Positions 41,114 through 51,484 of a stretch of DNA of 64,000 nucleotides are shown here, in pieces. The position numbers and the translations under genes were made by a program. The notes under the pieces were generated by a model. It did not search any database, had not been told where the DNA came from, and saw only the letters and a list, made by a program, of their open reading frames with translations. The stretch is taken from the NCBI GenBank assembly GCA_949775045.1, contig OX459102.1, forward strand, positions 7,835,073 through 7,899,072. Direction: 5' to 3'. Every line of letters begins with the position of its first letter. Position 1 is the first letter of the stretch. Source of the stretch: Metridium senile (lineage: Eukaryota > Cnidaria > Anthozoa > Actiniaria > Metridiidae).

Positions 41114-43429
41114 AAGTTTTTCCTTTTGGTATATGTAGTTTTTTAGGAATTTGAAATGTTCTAACAAGCTTGAATTAAGCCATGTGAGTTAATTTATATC
41201 ACGACAAACTTTCACGTTTGAACTTTCCAACACGCCGGTGAAAGTTTATACTAGAAATAATTAATACATTTTTGCACAGCATTCTCAGCTTATTGTTGAT
41301 TTTATTTATGTGGCCATACATATCTATATTTTGTCAGTAAACTAAGAATGCTATCCAAACAGCCAGAGCTTCGATCGTTGGAATATTCACGGTTCTTCGA
41401 GGGTGATAAAATCTACAACTTTACCAGTGTTCATGACAAAATCTCTATAATTCTCCTGCTAGGCTCTAACCCAAATTAACCAGTGTTATACTTTCTATAA
41501 TATCAGAGTTCAAAACCAAAGTTAGTACGAGTGAGAAATGGCGAGCCTCGGCTATTATAAAACTACGCGAGTATCGAAGACCTTTGTACATGTTGTAAGG
41601 GGCCGATCGTTTATTTAATACGTTGCAGGGGAGGGGGGATATAGGGGGTGTACGTTATTAAAAATACGTGAAAATAGGGGGCTACATTTTTAAATGGTCA
41701 GAATTCGTTGAGATCGACTCCCTGTTTTAATAGTTATTTTTTTAGTTGTTTGGGATCGGTTTACGGGTCACGTTCATATGCTGTAATCGGACCTGGACTA
41801 TGACTGTTGCTCTTCATGGGTTGCCTGTGTTGTAATGCTGCACGCTACTTTAAATGAGTTAATCTTTACTATATACTACAGATCTATTGTGTGACTGAGG
41901 GTTATTGATTTGAATTTAATAGTCCAGGTCCGATCAAATGCCCGGGGTGTTGCCTGGGTGGGGGATGGGAACCCTTGGAATTGACTGATACATAATTCAA
42001 CATACCGTAATAATTAATAATAATTAGTGATAATCACATTGATAAGTATAATAAAATATTATATATGGTATTAATGAAGAACAGAAGTAACTGTGAATAT
42101 ATGTAAGCTTCTTTGAAAATGTATTTACACCTAATTGCAAGAACGTTGTCCTGCAGACTTTTGTAATTTGGTGAGAAAGGAATTAATTAAAATACAAAAG
42201 AAGATCACTCAAGCTGAACTCTTTCTTACTAAATTACTAATAAATGTTCTTATTTTCGTGTGACAACATTCTTGCAATTAGGTGTATACGTCTATTAAAA
42301 TATTGAATATTCCAATGTTTTGCATTTTAGTAAAATCAGCCATTTCATCAGCGAGAATGCTAGTCATAATATGTCAGGCTCACAAGCATTGTCATCAAGG
42401 ATATCAAGTGTTTTGTCAACAACCACTGTACGAAGGCCCACATTACAAAGCAGACCTGGTAAGCCACTCATAATTATTTTTAAAATAATGATATCATACT
42501 AGAGTACAATACAAATACAATACAATACTTTTTATTTTACATTCTTTTACATTTTTAAATACTTATGTTCTAATTACAAATTAATTGTTTAATTACATTT
42601 TTCTTTTCTCATATTTTTGTTATTAGTAAATTTTTGGAATGTCAGTGTCTAAATTTACACTTAGTTTTCGAGTTAGACACTGTCATTTATAATTGTTTTA
42701 TCAAGAGCGGTACAAAAATATGTTGATTATGAAATATATGAAATAATATGAAATAATACGAACAAATAAATAAATAAATATAGCCATATGTAAAGCAACT
42801 AATAATTAACACTAAAAGCGTGAAACATAAATAGTACTAAATAGTGATATTTTATGCTAATTCTATTGTTTTCTATTGTTTGATTAGCACTATTTAGTAC
42901 TAAATATTAGTACTATTTGTTTCACGGTATAATATTTGTACTCTAACAAATTCTTTATGTATATAATATATAGCTGCATGAGCACACAGAGCCTTGTCAT
43001 CTATGTCTACATCTACATGCATGTACACACCAACTGAGACAATTAACAGGTGTGACATCTTTTGTTTTACTTTTAAAATCAATATGGAGTTAAGCTAATT
43101 CATATTATACCATATTATGATTCTATTTTTAGCAGGGATTTCTCAAAATACAAATAGTACTACTCCATCATTGAAACCACATGAACTCCCTGAATCAGTT
43201 AACAATGATATAGCATTATTTAAGAATTGTTACTGTATAAGCCTTACATATGGTAGGGTTATACTATTTCCTGTGCGTACCTTTTAGGGTTCTAGCTCAA
43301 AAATCAGTTACTTAACATGATGCTGTACCTGTAATGGTCATTTTTACTTTGCTTTGTTGCTAAAAATAAGCTTGGCTGGCAAGAACATGTGTGTACCTTT
43401 TAGGGGTAGTTTTCAAAACCTCCGCCGAT
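41114..43429. other. intergenic or intronic region with inverted repeats and two exon-like segments
   Basis: Inverted pairs: 41785-41934 (TCGGACCTGGACTAT against its complement); 42128-42285 (CACCTAATTGCAAGAACGTT ends, TA-flanked MITE); 42638-42690 (TGTCAGTGTCTAA hairpin); 42818-42925 (GTGAAACATAAATAGTACT ends). Exon-like segments on the plus strand are 42331-42458 (AG before, GTAAGC after; MSGSQALSSRISSVL from an ATG at 42371) and 43136-43287 (GISQNTNSTTPSLKPHELPE, in phase with the former, stop at 43285). They may be the 5' part of the decayed gene at 49882-51967 or of another transcript. Confidence 0.4.
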
Positions 43430-44222
43430 CACCCCACTACTAAGGGTGCAGCTATAGGGACATTTTCTTGAGCCCACGTACCCTCATGCGGTCAGCGGTA
43501 GGGGTGGTATTTTGAGTCACAACTGCATAAATTAAAAAAATGAATACTAATGTGGACTGAGTTTACGGTCTAATTATTGAATCCTAAAAAACCCAAAAAC
43601 CTAAAAAACTCAGAAAATCAACCAAGAGTAGGTTTGAATAGATTTATTGGTAAAAACGGTGTAACAGTACAATACAACATTTCTTTTCTACAAAAAGTAC
43701 AAAATTAGTTTTTCATGTGCAAAAATCATTACAACAAAACCACAAGTTACCAAAAAACGATAATCCCTCTTTTATATTCTACAAAATCCAGTTATTGTTT
43801 ACGGGACAGGTTGTGCAAAACAAAATAATCTAAAACATGTTCAGTTCAGAATAATGATTCCAACTCAGAAAATCAGCCAAGAGTAGATTTTAAACAGATT
43901 TATTGGTCAAAACAGCAGGTACAAAACCATATTTTTTCAATGTAAAAAGGGCACAAGTTTTTATGTTTTTTAAATGAGTTTATTTTACAAAAAAAGTCAT
44001 TAGAACATAGTCACAAGTTGAGATGTACAATTATATATAAGTTATCTCTTTGTTTTAAGCAAACAAAAAGGTAATCCCTCTGTTATACTGCAAAGTCCTG
44101 TTATTGTTTAGAGCACGTTTTCCAAGCAATTTAGTTCATTGGTATTATAAGGCATATTAGTTTTTCAGTTTTGTTTTCGCATCTGATACTAAACTTCTGC
44201 TAAAAAATAATTATTCTAATCT

Positions 44223-44999
44223 TCAAGTGCTAGGAGTTTCAAGTTTCCTATGCAACAAGAACGCTTTTCGTGCATTTGCAACTGGACTACTGAACCTTTC
44301 ACCACTCTCGACAATTTTGAACTGGTGCTTAGGAATTGAACCCATACCAAAATTGCACATGATCAAAGGCAATTTGATGATAGTTTGTCCGACTTCGGGA
44401 ATGTAGCAGCACCTCAATTTTGAACTCTGGAAAAATGCATCCCAGGATAACATATTGGGACGATTGTTGAACAGAGGATTGATGGTTTGAGAAGCCAAGT
44501 CACTTGCTAACATTTGAAGGTAAACTTGTTTTTTCAACTCTATCTCTTCTTGATTTTGTTTGTTCATCAGTTGCAACATTTTGCTGCTATTGTTTTCGTA
44601 GTAAAGATCGTAAAGGTAGTTTCTCATCAGAGATTTTAGCCTGAAGCACTCAGGATGTTCTGCTTCGAGATCATGTTCATATTTCATGTAAAAGTTGAAT
44701 GTTTCCAGTAGTGTTGATAAGGGAAGTTCCTTTTGCATGCGAAACCAGCTCTTTTGGAAGCTCGTTATCCAAAAGGATTCGTTTGCTTCCCAATTAAGCA
44801 GTTCATCGACTGTAACCCTTCTACCCTTGCTTCGTTCAAGATCGTCTATCCTCTCTTTGTTTCCAATATCCTTACAACAGTGATAAAACAGAGATTTGTA
44901 AAATATTTTTAGCTCTTTCACAACCTGTGTTTCTTGCTTAGTTTCCAGCTTTTCGACCTTAGATTTTTCCTTGAGAATTAGACCACTTCTTAGCTTCAT
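44223..44999 (-). CDS. element gene C, left-arm copy (258 aa, unknown)
   Basis: 258 aa, intronless, starting MKLRSGLILKEKSK with ATG at 44999. The protein looks alpha-helical and charged, with conserved-looking aromatic patches (FYKSLFYHCCKDI, WITSFQKSWFRMQ, FYMKYEHDLEAEHPECF) and a C-terminal part richer in strand (CYIPEVGQTIIKLPLIMCNF, RKAFLLHRKLE). No signal peptide, membrane span or enzyme motif is visible. It differs from the right-arm copy at one residue (Lys for Glu in LMNKQNQ). I do not recognise the family. Both copies being open suggests selection or very recent duplication. Confidence 0.8.
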   Translation of the reverse strand: MKLRSGLILKEKSKVEKLETKQETQVVKELKIFYKSLFYHCCKDIGNKERIDDLERSKGRRVTVDELLNWEANESFWITSFQKSWFRMQKELPLSTLLETFNFYMKYEHDLEAEHPECFRLKSLMRNYLYDLYYENNSSKMLQLMNKQNQEEIELKKQVYLQMLASDLASQTINPLFNNRPNMLSWDAFFQSSKLRCCYIPEVGQTIIKLPLIMCNFGMGSIPKHQFKIVESGERFSSPVANARKAFLLHRKLETPST

Positions 45000-45201
45000 A
45001 GTTTTAATTTATCGGTCTTTTGTTTTGTATGGAATGAGTGATGAGATCGATGATGATCGATGATGCCGAATGACAATTTTCTCTCTACAAGGTTATGTTT
45101 TGTTTGTTCTCCTTATAAATATGTAGCAGCAGATCATGAGTTGCTATCACGTGTTGGATACTTATTGTATAATAGATCTCAGTTTCTCGGCCTTGATTTT
45201 A

Positions 45202-45624
45202 CTAAAAATGAAGCCACTTGGTAGGTATATCTTTCTTTTTTCTTCTCGTACGCATATCAATTCTCTTAATGTCAATCCGTTCCGAACACTTTTCTTTTTT
45301 CTTAGTATTGTATTTAGAATTCGCCATTTGTTTGGTATCTTCACGCTGTATTCTTGTTACCGTTAGATAATTATTAAAGTTGGTTTCCATATCTTCTTGT
45401 CGCTTTAGAATTCTTTGTAATGCTTTCTCTAGTTGTAACTCTTTGTTGTTTGCTGTAGTTTCTTCGTTCTCTAAAGGCATACTTATTCCAAGCTTGCTCC
45501 ATTTTAACCATTTAGCACGTTCTTCTGTATCCATATGGTGTATTTGATCGAGATGATTCGCTAGTCGAACAAGGTTTCTACTTGTACAGCCGAAAACAGG
45601 ACAGTCTCTTCGCTTGCGACCCAT
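45202..45624 (-). CDS. element gene A, left-arm copy (140 aa, zinc-finger protein)
   Basis: Identical by eye to the right-arm copy at 47554-47976. The start MGRKRRDCPVFGCTSRNLVR is followed by LANHLDQIHH. This C-x4-C-x12-H-x4-H spacing (C8, C13, H26, H31) is a single C2H2-type finger. Then come a helical middle and a very basic tail (KKKEKCSERIDIKRIDMRTR). A DNA-binding role is inferred. Transcribed towards gene C, 202 bp from it. Confidence 0.8.
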   Translation of the reverse strand: MGRKRRDCPVFGCTSRNLVRLANHLDQIHHMDTEERAKWLKWSKLGISMPLENEETTANNKELQLEKALQRILKRQEDMETNFNNYLTVTRIQREDTKQMANSKYNTKKKEKCSERIDIKRIDMRTRRKKKDIPTKWLHF

Positions 45625-45984
45625 AATCTTAGATGTTTATTACTTGATCATGACCATGAATGTTTTATAGTAAATGGTAGTAATCTAAATATGTATCCTT
45701 ATTTATCTAAAGGCCCGTCGAGGCCCGAATAGGTCATTTGTGGCCTTTAATGGCTCGGAAGGCCCGTTCGTTAGGAAGGATATTTCAAGGAAAATGTAGT
45801 TTTTATCTATCTGTCCGTTCGCGTATAACAAACATTACCTAGGCAACCAGCGATTCCACCAATACAAGTACGGAGTTATTCATACATATGGTATACTTTT
45901 TACAAACATTTATTGAGGATAAGATAGAATAGGGAAGACCAAAGCTTATATAGTCATTTGACGGGGGAACGCTACAAGAGAACC

Positions 45985-46296
45985 ATGTCTCATTCTGACT
46001 CCGACTATGAAGATGAAAGCTTGCATAGTGATGAGGAAAGTGTCCAGGAAAGCGACGATTCTTCTGAAGACAGTCATGAAGAGGATGAGATGGATGATGG
46101 TGTGGAAGTGAACGTCTGGGAAAAACTTCAAACAGAAGCGATCAAAAGGCATGAAGAAGAATGGGAAGATTTGGTACAGAAATATCACGTTCTTCTGTAT
46201 CCATATGGTGTATTTGATCGAGATGATTCGCTAGTCGAACAAGGTTTCTACTTGTACAGCCGAAAACAGGACAGTCTCTTCGCTTGCGACCCATAA
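45985..46296 (+). pseudogene. truncated, inverted copy of element gene B with a chimeric end
   Basis: ATG at 45985 gives the first 67 or so residues of B (MSHSDSDYEDESLHSDEESV...) as far as EEEWEDLVQKY. At 46185/46186 the sequence jumps into the antisense of gene A, so the frame continues with 37 unrelated residues to a stop at 46294-46296. The promoter side is intact, so a short acidic chimera could be expressed. Confidence 0.75.
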
Positions 46297-46576
46297 TCTT
46301 AGATGTTTATTACTTGATCATGACCATGAATGTTTTATAGTAAATGGTAGTAATCTAAATATGTATCCTTATTTATCTAAAGGCCCGTCGAGGCCCGAAT
46401 AGGTCATTTGTGGCCTTTAATGGCTCGGAAGGCCCGTTCGTTAGGAAGGATATTTCAAGGAAAATGTAGTTTTTATCTATCTGTCCGTTCGCGTATAACA
46501 AACATTACCTAGGCAACCAGCGATTCCACCAATACAAGTACGGAGTTATTCATACATATGGTATACTTTTTACAAA
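46186..46576. repeat. 391-bp direct repeat of the left arm at the palindrome centre
   Basis: Matches 45516-45906 at a constant offset of 670 bp. It covers the first 110 nt of gene A (antisense) and its upstream region, and ends at the same TACAAA where the ancestral terminal repeat appears to end. Confidence 0.85.
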
Positions 46577-46665
46577 AATCAAACAAGACTTTACCATTGA
46601 CAAAACATTTATTGTTATTATTATTATTATTAAGATACACAATATGCTTGTACATGGTAACATAA

Positions 46666-47193
46666 TCATTTGTATTTTTTACGATCATGTGGGTTAAAAG
46701 TGTCAAAATTCACCACATTTTGTTTGGGAACTTCTTGTTTCGAAAACAGTTTGTTGAGCAAAAACTTTCTTTGGCTTATGGCTGATTCAGTTGCTTCTTC
46801 CCAGCTGTAGCCTTCCATATCAATTAGGTTTTTCTTGGTAGCCATAACTTTTTTATAAATAGGATCCTTTTTTAAATAGTGCATCCATTTTAGGTGCTCA
46901 AATAGAACCTCCCTGAGTTCCTTTCTGAAAGTAGGAACCAAGGCATTACTCGCTTTAACATTTGCTGCTTCGTCACCATCACCATTTTGCTTATATTTCT
47001 GTACCAAATCTTCCCATTCTTCTTCATGCCTTTTGATCGCTTCTGTTTGAAGTTTTTCCCAGACGTTCACTTCCACACCATCATCCATCTCATCCTCTTC
47101 ATGACTGTCTTCAGAAGAATCGTCGCTTTCCTGGACACTTTCCTCATCACTATGCAAACTTTCATCTTCATAGTCGGAGTCAGAATGAGACAT
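46666..47193 (-). CDS. element gene B (175 aa, acidic protein, unknown)
   Basis: The only complete B. ATG at 47193 has a good context (AGAACCATGTC) and lies about 35 bp after TTATATAG, a TATA-like box. The N-terminal 45 residues are almost all Asp/Glu/Ser (DSDYEDESLHSDEESVQESD). Then comes a helical region (VWEKLQTEAIKRHEEEWEDL; FRKELREVLFEHLKWMHYL; DPIYKKVMATKKNLIDMEGY; ISQRKFLLNKLF), ending DPHRKKYK-like NPHDRKKYK. No known domain is recognised. It is divergent from gene A across a 360-bp intergenic region that holds a GGCCCGTCGAGGCCC / GGCCTTTAATGGC palindromic patch. 3' to B are an ATT repeat and AT-rich sequence (46577-46665). Confidence 0.8.
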   Translation of the reverse strand: MSHSDSDYEDESLHSDEESVQESDDSSEDSHEEDEMDDGVEVNVWEKLQTEAIKRHEEEWEDLVQKYKQNGDGDEAANVKASNALVPTFRKELREVLFEHLKWMHYLKKDPIYKKVMATKKNLIDMEGYSWEEATESAISQRKFLLNKLFSKQEVPKQNVVNFDTFNPHDRKKYK

Positions 47194-47553
47194 GGTTCTC
47201 TTGTAGCGTTCCCCCGTCAAATGACTATATAAGCTTTGGTCTTCCCTATTCTATCTTATCCTCAATAAATGTTTGTAAAAAGTATACCATATGTATGAAT
47301 AACTCCGTACTTGTATTGGTGGAATCGCTGGTTGCCTAGGTAATGTTTGTTATACGCGAACGGACAGATAGATAAAAACTACATTTTCCTTGAAATATCC
47401 TTCCTAACGAACGGGCCTTCCGAGCCATTAAAGGCCACAAATGACCTATTCGGGCCTCGACGGGCCTTTAGATAAATAAGGATACATATTTAGATTACTA
47501 CCATTTACTATAAAACATTCATGGTCATGATCAAGTAATAAACATCTAAGATT

Positions 47554-47976
47554 ATGGGTCGCAAGCGAAGAGACTGTCCTGTTTTCGGCTGTACAAGTAG
47601 AAACCTTGTTCGACTAGCGAATCATCTCGATCAAATACACCATATGGATACAGAAGAACGTGCTAAATGGTTAAAATGGAGCAAGCTTGGAATAAGTATG
47701 CCTTTAGAGAACGAAGAAACTACAGCAAACAACAAAGAGTTACAACTAGAGAAAGCATTACAAAGAATTCTAAAGCGACAAGAAGATATGGAAACCAACT
47801 TTAATAATTATCTAACGGTAACAAGAATACAGCGTGAAGATACCAAACAAATGGCGAATTCTAAATACAATACTAAGAAAAAAGAAAAGTGTTCGGAACG
47901 GATTGACATTAAGAGAATTGATATGCGTACGAGAAGAAAAAAGAAAGATATACCTACCAAGTGGCTTCATTTTTAG
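47554..47976 (+). CDS. element gene A, right-arm copy (140 aa, zinc-finger protein)
   Basis: Same protein as at 45202-45624. C8, C13, H26 and H31 of CPVFGCTSRNLVRLANHLDQ and IHH are the likely zinc ligands. An abundance of Lys/Arg in the last 40 residues suggests nucleic-acid binding or nuclear entry. Followed in the same direction by gene C. Confidence 0.8.
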   Translation: MGRKRRDCPVFGCTSRNLVRLANHLDQIHHMDTEERAKWLKWSKLGISMPLENEETTANNKELQLEKALQRILKRQEDMETNFNNYLTVTRIQREDTKQMANSKYNTKKKEKCSERIDIKRIDMRTRRKKKDIPTKWLHF

Positions 47977-48178
47977 TAAAATCAAGGCCGAGAAACTGAG
48001 ATCTATTATACAATAAGTATCCAACACGTGATAGCAACTCATGATCTGCTGCTACATATTTATAAGGAGAACAAACAAAACATAACCTTGTAGAGAGAAA
48101 ATTGTCATTCGGCATCATCGATCATCATCGATCTCATCACTCATTCCATACAAAACAAAAGACCGATAAATTAAAACT

Positions 48179-48955
48179 ATGAAGCTAAGAAGTGGTCTAA
48201 TTCTCAAGGAAAAATCTAAGGTCGAAAAGCTGGAAACTAAGCAAGAAACACAGGTTGTGAAAGAGCTAAAAATATTTTACAAATCTCTGTTTTATCACTG
48301 TTGTAAGGATATTGGAAACAAAGAGAGGATAGACGATCTTGAACGAAGCAAGGGTAGAAGGGTTACAGTCGATGAACTGCTTAATTGGGAAGCAAACGAA
48401 TCCTTTTGGATAACGAGCTTCCAAAAGAGCTGGTTTCGCATGCAAAAGGAACTTCCCTTATCAACACTACTGGAAACATTCAACTTTTACATGAAATATG
48501 AACATGATCTCGAAGCAGAACATCCTGAGTGCTTCAGGCTAAAATCTCTGATGAGAAACTACCTTTACGATCTTTACTACGAAAACAATAGCAGCAAAAT
48601 GTTGCAACTGATGAACGAACAAAATCAAGAAGAGATAGAGTTGAAAAAACAAGTTTACCTTCAAATGTTAGCAAGTGACTTGGCTTCTCAAACCATCAAT
48701 CCTCTGTTCAACAATCGTCCCAATATGTTATCCTGGGATGCATTTTTCCAGAGTTCAAAATTGAGGTGCTGCTACATTCCCGAAGTCGGACAAACTATCA
48801 TCAAATTGCCTTTGATCATGTGCAATTTTGGTATGGGTTCAATTCCTAAGCACCAGTTCAAAATTGTCGAGAGTGGTGAAAGGTTCAGTAGTCCAGTTGC
48901 AAATGCACGAAAAGCGTTCTTGTTGCATAGGAAACTTGAAACTCCTAGCACTTGA
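48179..48955 (+). CDS. element gene C, right-arm copy (258 aa, unknown)
   Basis: Same protein as at 44223-44999 except Glu for Lys in LMNEQNQ (codon at 48617). The ATG follows TTAAAACT and two ATCGATCATC repeats, which may be the promoter side. Polyadenylation signals AATAAA occur at 49274-49279 and, in the duplicated end segment, near 49541. Confidence 0.8.
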   Translation: MKLRSGLILKEKSKVEKLETKQETQVVKELKIFYKSLFYHCCKDIGNKERIDDLERSKGRRVTVDELLNWEANESFWITSFQKSWFRMQKELPLSTLLETFNFYMKYEHDLEAEHPECFRLKSLMRNYLYDLYYENNSSKMLQLMNEQNQEEIELKKQVYLQMLASDLASQTINPLFNNRPNMLSWDAFFQSSKLRCCYIPEVGQTIIKLPLIMCNFGMGSIPKHQFKIVESGERFSSPVANARKAFLLHRKLETPST

Positions 48956-50298
48956 AGATTAGAATAATTATTTTTTAGCAGAAGTTTAGTATCAGATGCG
49001 AAAACAAAACTGAAAAACTAATATGCCTTATAATACCAATGAACTAAATTGCTTGGAAAACGTGCTCTAAACAATAACAGGACTTTGCAGTATAACAGAG
49101 GGATTACCTTTTTGTTTGCTTAAAACAAAGAGATAACTTATATATAATTGTACATCTCAACTTGTGACTATGTTCTAATGACTTTTTTTGTAAAATAAAC
49201 TCATTTAAAAAACATAAAAACTTGTGCCCTTTTTACATTGAAAAAATATGGTTTTGTACCTGCTGTTTTGACCAATAAATCTGTTTAAAATCTACTCTTG
49301 GCTGATTTTCTGAGTTGGAATCATTATTCTGAACTGAACATGTTTTAGATTATTTTGTTTTGCACAACCTGTCCCGTAAACAATAACTGGATTTTGTAGA
49401 ATATAAAAGAGGGATTATCGTTTTTTGGTAACTTGTGGTTTTGTTGTAATGATTTTTGCACATGAAAAACTAATTTTGTACTTTTTGTAGAAAAGAAATG
49501 TTGTATTGTACTGTTACACCGTTTTTACCAATAAATCTATTCAAACCTACTCTTGGTTGATTTTCTGAGTTTTTTAGGTTTTTGGGTTTTTTAGGATTCA
49601 ATAATTAGACCGTAAACTCAGTCCACATTAGTATTCATTTTTTTAATTTATGCAGTTGTGACTCAAAATACCACCCCTACCGCTGACCGCATGAGGGTAC
49701 GTGGGCTCAAGAAAATGTCCCTATAGCTGCACCCTTAGTAGTCACCCCTAACACTTGGACAACAGTAGAACCTCCCCTCCCCCTCCCCCTCAAAAGTTAA
49801 ATGGTCCGCCCATTGAAGCTTTTACTAGAGTGTGTGCCACTTTGTACTACAAGAGATGACTCACAAATGCATGGCTTAAGGTTTGCATTGTCTTTGCATG
49901 AGACCAAGACCTAGATATGTTGGGAGTAAGAGAATTGATCTGATTTGGCAATCTCAACAATGTCACATCCCTTGCCTACAGGATCCCGAAGGTAATTATT
50001 ATGATAACAGTGACTTTGCTATTAAGCTTACAAATGTCTTAGCTAATAAAGTGGACTTTATGTTACAATATAATCTAGACGATAAATTATAATAGTATAT
50101 GTAATTATAATGCAGCTCACAACTATTTTATCTACATTGATTCTAGGTGTGGCTCTATATACCGAAGTAATTAAACCGTGTAACGAAATGGAGAGTTTCC
50201 CTACCAGTGTTTAGGTGTGCTTGAGGGTCGACTTCACTGGAATCCTTTCACCTTCAACTCAACAGGTTTATTCCAGGTACTGACGAAAGTCATGAATA

Positions 50299-50881
50299 CA
50301 GTAGAACCCTGTTAATCCGGCCACCGAAGGGACAGCCCAAAGTGGCCGTATTAACGGGGTGGCTTATTAAGCTGGTAAATTTTATAGAAAATGTATGGGC
50401 ATGCATTTACAAAACTGGCCACAATAGCGGGGTGGCCGTATTAGCCATTTTCATATCGAGCAAGCGACTGGAACCAAGTTTCTCAAAATTAATTTAATTC
50501 ACAAATAAGCCCATTCACAGGAAAGAACAAATACAAATTAGTAAGAATTGAAAGTTTGAACAAGTTTGTGCAAATTGTAACAAGATTATGGTATTCTAAT
50601 TTGTTTCGAAAATACAAAGAATGTATGGTTTGGAAGGACGTTTTGGAAGTCACCATACATTTTTCTGTAATTTTGGCAGAGTTTGGATGCTCATAATTTT
50701 TTTCTATTTAGCCAAACGTTCTGAAACTTAGTCAATAAGCTTATATTTGGTTACTCTATCATGAGACAGGGTTATTTTTTCTGGAATCATAATTAAATTA
50801 GTTTTTCACACTCGTACCCAGTCCCTTGCTTGATATGGAAAAGGCCAATTAAGCGGGTGGCCGTAAGGCAGGGTTCCACTG
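50299..50881. mobile_element. pogo/Tigger-like MITE (583 bp)
   Basis: CAGTAGAACCCTGTTAATCC on the left and CAGTGGAACCCTGCCTTACG on the other strand at the right, flanked by TA (50297-50298, 50882-50883). CAGTxGAACCCTG...GGCCACC ends are characteristic of pogo/Tigger elements. No transposase. Confidence 0.75.
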
Positions 50882-51276
50882 TAGTAAAAATACCATTGCT
50901 TATTTTTCTTTATTTTACAATTTTGTTGCTAGGTACCAGTGTTAACGATTTACACTTCCAAACCTATTTGGTGGAGGGCTTGGTGCGCTGGAATCAAGAC
51001 CGCGAAATGGCAGTGGTAGGACAACCCAAGCACAGTTACAACTCCCTCAGTAGTTTCACGGCCAAAAACCTCTACCAAGAGGTATTCCGCAAGCCCCTTG
51101 ACGAACACTTTAAAGCGGCAAGAGTATATACAGGTTAAATGCTAACACTAACTATTGCAATATATGTATTACAAATGTATACACATGCAAGTGAATTACA
51201 ACATTACAGTTAATCAAATTACAGTGTATATCAAATATACGTCAATGTTCTCATGCTTTTCTTCTTTCTTCCCTTA

Positions 51277-51484
51277 CAGCGTGACGCGCAAAAGTATGAC
51301 CACTTTTAATATATTCGCATACTTCTACGCACGGACTTTATACTGCGGAACGAGTTTTTACACCCCTTATTCGGTAAAATCAGACAACTTCAAATCAAAT
51401 GTGTCTGTTTAAAGTACAAACTCTCGTGCATAGAAGTATGCGAATACATTAAATGTGGTCATATTTTGCGCGTCGCGCTGTAAG
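51277..51484. mobile_element. TA-flanked MITE with about 60-bp inverted ends
   Basis: TTACAGCGTGACGCGCAAAA on the left and CTTACAGCGCGACGCGCAAAA on the other strand at the right. Pairing continues through TATGACCAC, TTCGCATACTTCTA and GCACG. It lies in an intron of the decayed gene. Two-copy match within this window; mariner-like ends. Confidence 0.7.

Larger units (their letters stand above)
43436..46185 (+). repeat. left arm of the palindrome
   Basis: 2750 bp, inverse of 46993-49742. It contains C (minus), A (minus), the A/B intergenic promoter region and the first two-fifths of B (plus). The identity with the right arm stops at AGAAATAT inside B. Confidence 0.9.
43436..49742. mobile_element. 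6.3-kb palindromic element carrying genes A, B and C
   Basis: The sequence from 43436 to 46185 is the reverse complement of 46993-49742. Positions pair as x + x' = 93178 with no indel in 2750 bp, and I found a single mismatch (44561/48617). Outer ends are ACTACTAAGGGTGCAGCTAT and its inverse, flanked by CACCCC at 43430-43435 and 49743-49748. Each arm carries gene C and gene A; gene B is complete in the centre (46666-47193) and truncated in the left arm (45985-46185). Near each end a segment of about 300 bp is itself repeated (ACCAATAAATCTG and ACTCTTGG boxes at about 49271 and 49535). Very long inverted repeats plus a 6-bp duplication recall Polintons/Mavericks, but no polymerase, integrase, ATPase or capsid gene is present and the ends are not the usual AG/CT. 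A non-autonomous relative is an inference. Confidence 0.85.
46993..49742 (-). repeat. right arm of the palindrome
   Basis: 2750 bp, inverse of 43436-46185. It contains the 5' part of complete B (minus), A (plus) and C (plus). Confidence 0.9.

Noticed and set aside
43436..49742. Palindrome as a pure assembly or fold-back read artefact
   Set aside because: One internal mismatch, an asymmetric centre with a separate direct repeat, and flanking CACCCC at both ends are hard to get from an artefact. It is not fully excluded without reads.
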